Assembly (NCBI RefSeq): GCF_026236535.1
Contig: NZ_JAHTMW010000003.1
Coordinates: forward strand, 248,001-312,000
Length of the DNA stretch: 64,000 nucleotides
Direction of reading: 5' to 3'
Source: Streptomyces sp. SKN60
GTDB lineage: Bacteria > Actinomycetota > Actinomycetes > Streptomycetales > Streptomycetaceae
Below the pieces are notes generated by a model. The model did no database searches and was not told the origin of the DNA. It saw only the letters and a list, made by a program, of their open reading frames with translations. The stretch's first letter is position 1; every line of letters begins with the position of its first letter. Of this stretch, positions 58,445-64,000 are shown piece after piece. Made by a program: the position numbers and the translations under genes.

Positions 58445-59437
58445 TCAGCTGACGGGTGCGTGGTCTCGTACGGGTGCGTGGAAACGGCGGCGGTAGTCGG
58501 CGGGCGCGGTGCCGAGCGCCTTGACGAAGGCGCGGCGCATCGCCTCCGGGGTGCCGTAGCCGGCGGCGCGGGCGACCTCCTCGACGCCGTGCGCGGTCTC
58601 CTCCAGGAGCCGGCGGGCGTGTTCGAGGCGGACCCGGTCGACGTAACGGCCGGGCGTGACGCCGGTCTCGGCCCGGAAGGCGCGGGCGAAGTGCCGGGGC
58701 GAGAGCCGGGCCCGGGCGGCGAGGGACTCGACGGACAGGTCGCCGTCCGGGTGCTCGGCGATCCAGGCCTGGAGGTCCCTGAGCGGTTCGCGGCGCGCGG
58801 TCTGGGCGGCGAGCTGGGCGCTGAACTGGGCCTGGTGGCCGGGTCTGCGCAGGAACACCACCAGATGGCGGGCCACGGTGAGCGCGGCCTCGCGGCCGAG
58901 GTCCTCCTCGACCAGGGCGAGCGCGAGGTCGATGCCCGCGGTGACGCCCGCGGAGGTGGCGACCCGCCCGTCCCGTACGAAGATCGGCTCGGGCTCGACC
59001 GTGACCGCCGGGTGGCGGCGGGCAAGCAGCTCGCAGGCCGACCAGTGGGTGGTCACCCGGTGCCCGTCGAGCTGTCCCGCCGCGGCGAGGAGCAGTGCCC
59101 CGGTGCAGACGGAGACCAGGCGTTCGGCGTCCGGGGCGTGCGCGCGCAGCCAGGCGATCAGCGCCGGGTCGGGGCGGCGGGTACCGCCACCGCCGGGGAC
59201 CAGCAGGGTGTGCGGCGGCCCTCCGGCGACGGCCTCGTCGAGGGAGCCGTCGGGCAGCAGGGTCAGCCCGCTGTCGGTGCGCACCGGGCCGCCGTCCAGC
59301 GAGGCGGTGCGTACGGGACAGACGTCGGGCCGCCCGACGGCCCGGGCGGCACCGGTGAACACCTCGACGGGTCCGGTGACGTCGATGCTCTGGACGCCGT
59401 CGAAGAGGACGACGAGCACGGGTCGGGGCTGGCTCAT
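58445..59437 (-). CDS. GlxA-type AraC transcriptional regulator
   Basis: A 330-aa protein: DJ-1/PfpI domain at residues about 8-180 (VSVCTGALLLAAAGQL has the Cys elbow) and a C-terminal AraC domain (ARLSPRHFARAFRAETGVTPGRYVDRVRLEHAR; AAGYGTPEAMRRAFVKALG). Regulators of this class control amine and quaternary-amine catabolism, and often their own partners. It probably controls the adjacent DJ-1 gene. Confidence 0.92.
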   Translation of the reverse strand: MSQPRPVLVVLFDGVQSIDVTGPVEVFTGAARAVGRPDVCPVRTASLDGGPVRTDSGLTLLPDGSLDEAVAGGPPHTLLVPGGGGTRRPDPALIAWLRAHAPDAERLVSVCTGALLLAAAGQLDGHRVTTHWSACELLARRHPAVTVEPEPIFVRDGRVATSAGVTAGIDLALALVEEDLGREAALTVARHLVVFLRRPGHQAQFSAQLAAQTARREPLRDLQAWIAEHPDGDLSVESLAARARLSPRHFARAFRAETGVTPGRYVDRVRLEHARRLLEETAHGVEEVARAAGYGTPEAMRRAFVKALGTAPADYRRRFHAPVRDHAPVS

Positions 59438-59594
59438 GGCTCCATCCTTCGCCGCGCCGGAGATGGCCGCAATGACGCCGACCCCACCTTTCCTGCCATG
59501 CGTCCTTCACCAAGGCCGGAGGTGGCCGGACGTGGCCGAGGGTGGCCGGGGCCGGGGATTCCCGGCGTACCGACCGGTAGGTAGGGTGCGGATC

Positions 59595-60458
59595 ATGACG
59601 ACTCTGCCGCCGCTCGCCGGCCGCCGCTGCGCCCACCCCGTCAACCTGCTGCACGCGACCCTGTTCTTCTCGCCCGACCTGGACACCGAGTTCAAGGACC
59701 TGGGCATCGAGGACACGAGCGCGATACGGCTGGCCACGCGCAGCGCGCCGCTCGGCGCCGTCGGGGCCGGAACCGTGGCCGCGGCCTTCTACAACTACGA
59801 GCACGCGTTCCTCGCCCGGCATCTGCCCGCCGTCTGGGAGACCGCCTCCCCCGCCGCCGTCCTCGACGCGCGGCTGCGGGCCGTGGACGCCACCTACCGG
59901 CGGCTGCTCGGCGACGCGGCCGTGGCCTCCGCCGAGATGGCCGAGGCCGCCGAGCTCGCGCTGCGCGCCGCCGAGGCGTGCACCCGGCACGCCCGTCCGC
60001 TGTACTCGGGCAACGCCGACCTGCCGGTGCCGGACGCGCCGCACCTGCGGCTCTGGCACGCCGCCACGCTGCTGCGCGAGCACCGCGGCGACGGGCACGT
60101 GGCGGCCCTGCTGAGCGCCGGGCTCGACCCGGTGGAGGCGCTCGCCAGCCACACCGCCACCGGCAAGGGCATGGCGCCGCGCTGGGTCCTCGGCACCCGG
60201 GGCTGGGGGCGCGCGGACTGGGACGCGGCCCTCGCGCGGCTGACCGAGCGCGGGCTGCTCGACGCCGAGGGCGAGCTCACCGAGGCCGGCGCGGCCCTCC
60301 GGGAGAGCCTGGAGGTCGAGACCGACCGTCTGGACGCCGCGCCGTACGCGCACCTGGGCGCCGAGGGCACGGCCCGGCTCACCGAGCTCGCCAAGGGCTT
60401 CCTGGTGACGGCGGCCGGCGCGGGCGCGTTCCCGGCGGGCCTCACCGGCAAGGGCTGA
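59595..60458 (+). CDS. SCO6745-family protein
   Basis: A 287-aa all-helical protein that matches what I recall as the SCO6745 family; it has GRRCAHPVNLLHATLFFSPD at the start, KDLGIED, and a winged-helix-like end (DWDAALARLTERGLLDAEGELTEAGAALRE). Possibly a regulator or ligand-binding protein; function unknown. ATG 59595 is preceded closely by TAGGGT and no ribosome site, so it may be leaderless. Confidence 0.7.
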   Translation: MTTLPPLAGRRCAHPVNLLHATLFFSPDLDTEFKDLGIEDTSAIRLATRSAPLGAVGAGTVAAAFYNYEHAFLARHLPAVWETASPAAVLDARLRAVDATYRRLLGDAAVASAEMAEAAELALRAAEACTRHARPLYSGNADLPVPDAPHLRLWHAATLLREHRGDGHVAALLSAGLDPVEALASHTATGKGMAPRWVLGTRGWGRADWDAALARLTERGLLDAEGELTEAGAALRESLEVETDRLDAAPYAHLGAEGTARLTELAKGFLVTAAGAGAFPAGLTGKG

Positions 60459-60572
60459 GGCACCCCGGAGACCCCGGAGACAGGGCAGGGCGGGTCGGTT
60501 GCCGCGTACGGGTGACCGACCCGGCAGAATGCATCCGCAAGCTTTGAGGCACGAGAAGGCGGGTCGGACATC

Positions 60573-62984
60573 GTGACGACGTCCATCGAGGCAAGGATCG
60601 CCGAGGAGCTCGGCGTACGCGAGCGACAGGTGAAGGCGGCCGTCGAACTGCTCGACGGCGGTTCGACCGTGCCGTTCATCGCGCGCTACCGCAAGGAAGC
60701 GACCGAGATGCTCGACGACGCGCAGCTGCGCACCCTGGAGGAGCGGCTGCGGTATCTGCGCGAGCTGGAGGACCGGCGCTCCGCCGTCCTCGACTCCGTA
60801 CGGGAACAGGGCAAGCTGACGCCCGAGCTCGAGGCGCAGATCCGGGCCGCCGACACCAAGGCGCGCCTGGAGGACATCTATCTGCCCTTCAAGCCCAAGC
60901 GGCGCACCAAGGCGCAGATCGCCCGCGAGGCCGGTCTGGAGCCGCTGGCGGAGGGCCTGCTCGGCGATCCGACGGTGGAACCGCTGGCCGCCGCGGCCGC
61001 GTTCGTCGACGCCGACAAGGGCGTCGCCGACCCGGCGGCCGCCCTGGAGGGCGCGCGGGCCATCCTCGCCGAGCGCTTCTCGGAGGACGCCGACCTCATC
61101 GGCGAGCTGCGCGAGCGCATGTGGGGCCGGGGCCGGCTGGCCGCGAAGGTGCGGGAGGGCAAGGAGGAGGCGGGCGCGAAGTTCGCCGACTACTTCGACT
61201 TCGCCGAGCCGTTCACGGCGCTGCCCTCGCACCGCATCCTCGCGATGCTGCGCGGCGAGAAGGAGGACGTGCTCACCCTGGATCTGGAGCCGGAGGAGCC
61301 CTCCGACGCCCCCACCTCCTCGTACGAGCCGATCGTCGCCCACCGCTTCGGCGTGGCCGACCGGGGCCGGCCGGGCGACAAGTGGCTCCTGCACACCGTC
61401 CGCTGGGCCTGGCGCACCCGGATCCTGGTGCACCTCGGCATCGACCTGCGGCTGCGGCTCCGCACGGCCGCCGAGGACGAGGCGGTGCGGGTCTTCGCGG
61501 CGAACCTGCGCGATCTGCTGCTCGCCGCTCCGGCGGGCACGCGGGCGACGCTGGGCCTCGACCCCGGTTTCCGTACGGGTGTGAAGGTGGCCGTGGTCGA
61601 CGCGACCGGCAAGGTCGTGGCCACCGACACCATCTACCCGCACGTGCCGGCCAACAAGTGGGACGAGTCGCTGGCGAAGCTGGCCCGGCTCGCGAAGGAG
61701 CACGCGGTCGAGCTGGTCGCCATCGGCAACGGCACCGCGTCCCGCGAGACCGACAAGCTCGCCGCGGAACTCATCGCCAAGCACCCCGAGTTGACGCTGA
61801 CGAAGGTGATGGTGTCGGAGGCCGGCGCCTCGGTCTACTCCGCCTCCGCCTTCGCCTCGCAGGAACTCCCGGGCCTGGACGTGTCGTTGCGCGGCGCGGT
61901 CTCCATCGCGCGGCGGCTGCAGGACCCGCTGGCCGAGCTGGTGAAGATCGACCCGAAGTCGATCGGCGTCGGCCAGTACCAGCACGACCTGTCCGAGGTG
62001 AAGCTGTCGCGTTCGCTCGACGCGGTGGTCGAGGACTGTGTGAACGGTGTCGGCGTCGACGTCAACACCGCCTCCGCGCCGCTGCTTTCGCGGGTCTCCG
62101 GCATCGGCGCCGGGCTCGCCGAGAACATCGTCGCCCACCGCGACGCCAACGGCCCCTTCCGCTCCCGCAAGGCGCTCAAGGACGTGGCGCGGCTCGGCCC
62201 CAAGGCGTACGAGCAGTGCGCGGGCTTCCTGCGCATCCGCGGCGGCGACGACCCGCTGGACGCGTCGGCGGTGCACCCGGAGGCGTACCCGGTGGTGCGG
62301 CGGATGGTGAAGACGGCGGGCGGCGAGGTCGCCGCGCTCATCGGCAACACGGGTGTGCTGCGCTCGCTGCGGGCCGACGAGTTCGTCGACGAGACCTTCG
62401 GTCTGCCGACGGTCACCGACATCCTGAAGGAGCTGGAGAAGCCGGGCCGCGACCCGCGCCCCGCCTTCAAGACGGCCACCTTCAAGGAGGGCGTCGAGAA
62501 GATCGGCGACCTGGTGGCGGGCATGGTCCTGGAGGGCGTCGTCACCAATGTCGCCGCCTTCGGTGCCTTCGTCGACATCGGCGTCCACCAGGACGGCCTG
62601 GTGCACGTCTCCGCCATGTCCAAGACCTTCGTCAAGGACCCGCGGGACGTCGTCAAGCCGGGCGACGTGGTCAAGGTCAAGGTCCTGGACGTCGACATCC
62701 CGCGCAAGCGGATCTCGCTGACGCTGCGGCTCGAGGACGAGGCCGCGGCGTCCACCTCCGGCGCGGAGCCGGGTGCGCCGAGGCGCGAGCGCGGCGACCG
62801 TGGCGGGCGCCCGCCGCAGCAGCGCCGCGGCGGCGGTGGCGGTGGCGGTGGCGGTCGTGACCGCGACCGCTCCCAGGGCGGCGCCCCGGCCCCCGCGAAC
62901 AGCGCGATGGCGGACGCGCTGCGCAAGGCGGGCCTGCTGAACGAGGGCGGCTCGGGCGACCGGCGGGGCCGCGGCAAGCGCTGA
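60573..62984 (+). CDS. tex: Tex-family RNA-binding transcriptional accessory protein
   Basis: An 803-aa protein with the Tex order: N-terminal helical domain ([12 protein letters not shown] near residue 35), a YqgF/RNase H-like core ([20 protein letters not shown]), two HhH motifs ([36 protein letters not shown]), and an S1 domain at about 651-720 ([16 protein letters not shown]...LVHVSAM). The tail has a Gly run. It binds nucleic acid and assists transcription. GTG start. Confidence 0.95.
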   Translation: MTTSIEARIAEELGVRERQVKAAVELLDGGSTVPFIARYRKEATEMLDDAQLRTLEERLRYLRELEDRRSAVLDSVREQGKLTPELEAQIRAADTKARLEDIYLPFKPKRRTKAQIAREAGLEPLAEGLLGDPTVEPLAAAAAFVDADKGVADPAAALEGARAILAERFSEDADLIGELRERMWGRGRLAAKVREGKEEAGAKFADYFDFAEPFTALPSHRILAMLRGEKEDVLTLDLEPEEPSDAPTSSYEPIVAHRFGVADRGRPGDKWLLHTVRWAWRTRILVHLGIDLRLRLRTAAEDEAVRVFAANLRDLLLAAPAGTRATLGLDPGFRTGVKVAVVDATGKVVATDTIYPHVPANKWDESLAKLARLAKEHAVELVAIGNGTASRETDKLAAELIAKHPELTLTKVMVSEAGASVYSASAFASQELPGLDVSLRGAVSIARRLQDPLAELVKIDPKSIGVGQYQHDLSEVKLSRSLDAVVEDCVNGVGVDVNTASAPLLSRVSGIGAGLAENIVAHRDANGPFRSRKALKDVARLGPKAYEQCAGFLRIRGGDDPLDASAVHPEAYPVVRRMVKTAGGEVAALIGNTGVLRSLRADEFVDETFGLPTVTDILKELEKPGRDPRPAFKTATFKEGVEKIGDLVAGMVLEGVVTNVAAFGAFVDIGVHQDGLVHVSAMSKTFVKDPRDVVKPGDVVKVKVLDVDIPRKRISLTLRLEDEAAASTSGAEPGAPRRERGDRGGRPPQQRRGGGGGGGGGRDRDRSQGGAPAPANSAMADALRKAGLLNEGGSGDRRGRGKR

Positions 62985-63003
62985 CGCGCCCGGGGAACGG
63001 CGA

Positions 63004-63041
63004 GGGGCCGGCACGCTTCCGAAGGGAAGCGGGCCGGCCCC
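63004..63041. terminator. Bidirectional terminator between tex and the GH3 gene
   Basis: GGGGCCGGC / GCCGGCCCC outer stem, 2-nt internal loop, GCTTCC / GGAAGC inner stem with GAAG loop. It sits between convergent stops at 62984 and 63069. Confidence 0.85.
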
Positions 63042-63068
63042 GGTCGTTCACCGCGGGCGCTCTGTCGG

Positions 63069-64000
63069 TCAGCCCGCCGCGCGGTACGCCTCCGTCAGCT
63101 TCGTGACCGCGCCCACCACGTCGCCGCTCAGCAGCAGGTGGTCCGCGTCGGCGAAGGGCTTCGCCGAGCGCTCGGTGAGGTCGCCGCCGATGCGGTCCTG
63201 GACGATCAGGCGGGCGCGGGCCGCGAGTTGGCGGGCCGCGGGGGACTTGGCCTGGCCGGTCTTCTGGAGGGCGCGGGCGGCGAGGGCGATCGCACGGAGG
63301 GCCGGTTCGCCGCCCTGCGGGGTGGCGCGGAGGGTGGTGAGGCCCCAGCCGTACGGGAACTGCGGGTCGTACGACGCGTCGCCGACGTTCAGCGGGAGCT
63401 GGGTCTCGGACTTCGGCCAGCTGACCGGGAGTTGGCCGGTGAAGGGCTTGCGGCCGTAGAGGACGTCGGCGACGCCGTCGCCCTCCGTGCCGGGCAGCCA
63501 GGACGCGACCAGGGCGTCGATGGCGGGCAGCCGGTCGCCGATGAGCTGGGGGCGGCCGGAGACGACGAGGACCGCGCAGGGCATGGCGGCGCAGACCCGG
63601 TCGACGGCGGCCTGGTCGGCGGCGCTGAGCTCCAGGTCGTGGCCGTTGCCGACGTCGCCCATGCCCTCGGCGTACGGCGTCTCGCCGACCACCACGACAC
63701 CCACGTCATGGCCCGCGGTGGGCGCGGAGGCGTCCTTGGACCAGGTGAGCGTGGCGCCGGGGTCGGCGGACTTCTTCATGGCCTCCAGGATGGTGGTGCC
63801 GGTGGTGGTCCGGCCGGAGGCGCCCTGCCAGGTGACGGTCCAGCCGCCGGCCTGGTTGCCGAGGTCGTCCGCGTTGGAGCCGGCCACGTACACGTTCTGG
63901 GTCGGCTTCAGCGGCAGGACACCGCCCGCGTTCTTCAGGAGCACCTGCGAGGCGGCGGCCGCCTCGCGCGCCACCGCGCGGTGCTCGGCCGAGCCGACGC
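63069..64000 (-). CDS. Glycoside hydrolase family 3, C-terminal part (5' truncated by the window)
   Basis: The frame is open to base 64000 (GSAEHR before AVAREA), so the gene starts beyond the window. Visible is the GH3 C-terminal domain: QVLLKNAGGVLPL, VYVAGSNADDLGNQAGGWTVTWQG and PYAEGMGD; SWLPGTEGDGVADVLYG and LPVSWPK close it. This matches beta-glucosidase/exo-1,3-1,4-glucanase-type GH3. The catalytic nucleophile domain lies outside. The extra C-terminal 80 residues are helical and Ala-rich. Confidence 0.88.
   Translation of the reverse strand, partial: VGSAEHRAVAREAAAASQVLLKNAGGVLPLKPTQNVYVAGSNADDLGNQAGGWTVTWQGASGRTTTGTTILEAMKKSADPGATLTWSKDASAPTAGHDVGVVVVGETPYAEGMGDVGNGHDLELSAADQAAVDRVCAAMPCAVLVVSGRPQLIGDRLPAIDALVASWLPGTEGDGVADVLYGRKPFTGQLPVSWPKSETQLPLNVGDASYDPQFPYGWGLTTLRATPQGGEPALRAIALAARALQKTGQAKSPAARQLAARARLIVQDRIGGDLTERSAKPFADADHLLLSGDVVGAVTKLTEAYRAAG

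Noticed and set aside
56784..63014. A 2076-residue open frame on the minus strand
   Set aside because: It runs antisense through tex, the SCO6745-family gene and the enoyl-CoA hydratase gene. Composition is Arg/Gly/Asp-rich with no domain. It is an artefact of high G+C.

Overview
The window reads as a chromosomal segment of a Streptomyces-like actinomycete. Support: very high G+C with third-position bias, ATGA/GTGA/TGATG start-stop overlaps, frequent GTG starts, a conservon (roadblock/DUF742/small GTPase), a hopanoid locus, and gene order from about 44.9 kb to 60.5 kb that matches my recollection of the S. coelicolor SCO6745-SCO6759 neighbourhood. No insertion sequence, prophage or CRISPR array was seen. 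Both ends are cut inside genes.

Layout. 1-5.2 kb (+): the end of a group-4-hydrogenase/formate-hydrogenlyase-like membrane complex (HyfB end, HyfC, HyfE, HyfF, HyfG-like), whose large-subunit-like protein lacks all [NiFe] cysteines. 5.3-6.5 kb (-): four-gene operon of a 71-aa protein, an ArsR regulator, a HATPase and a DUF6126 micro-membrane protein. 6.7-9.7 kb: divergent DUF2182/DUF1326 pair and an FAD oxidoreductase. 9.9-12.4 kb (-): secreted galactose-oxidase-type copper radical oxidase with two recently duplicated discoidin domains. 12.65 kb: tRNA-Pro(GGG) and its terminator. 12.85-14.5 kb (+): split transketolase behind a MerR/SoxR-like palindrome. 15.0-16.2 kb: acyl-CoA-dehydrogenase-like protein without the usual Glu. 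16.4-20.4 kb (-): conservon cvnA-B-C-D plus a GAF protein. 20.9-24.4 kb (-): MBL hydrolase, SIMPL-domain protein, GH43-like enzyme.

24.6-29.8 kb (+): a compact STM4015-4014-4013-4012-4011 cassette (LRR protein, ATP-grasp-like protein, sulfatase-fold hydrolase, two radical SAM enzymes) with translationally coupled genes. It is preceded by a near-consensus RecA-independent (PafBC-type) DNA-damage promoter. This is the best candidate here for an undescribed system. 29.8-33.9 kb: SGNH hydrolase, LysM-M23 endopeptidase under a c-di-AMP riboswitch, tyrosine phosphatase, and a second DUF6126 gene with an XRE-cupin regulator and twin palindromic operators.

34.0-43.9 kb (-): a nine-gene hopanoid operon in which HpnC, HpnD and HpnE make squalene, the cyclase makes hopene, HpnH adds adenosine, HpnG removes adenine and an aminotransferase completes the side chain. 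A polyprenyl synthase supplies prenyl diphosphate. 44.2 kb: TetR regulator. 44.9-52.0 kb (-): envelope glycopolymer/polyol-phosphate operon (CDP-alcohol transferases, cytidylyltransferase, G1P-dehydrogenase-like enzyme, GT2, ABC exporter). 52.4 kb (+): zinc exporter zitB with a Zur box. 53.4-55.6 kb: methyltransferase-acetyltransferase fusion with a mini-ORF, then idi. 55.5-60.5 kb: anti-sigma-like HATPase, HdeD-like protein, enoyl-CoA hydratase, DJ-1/PfpI and GlxA-type AraC pair, SCO6745-family protein. 60.6-63.0 kb: Tex. 63.07 kb to the end: partial GH3 glycosidase.
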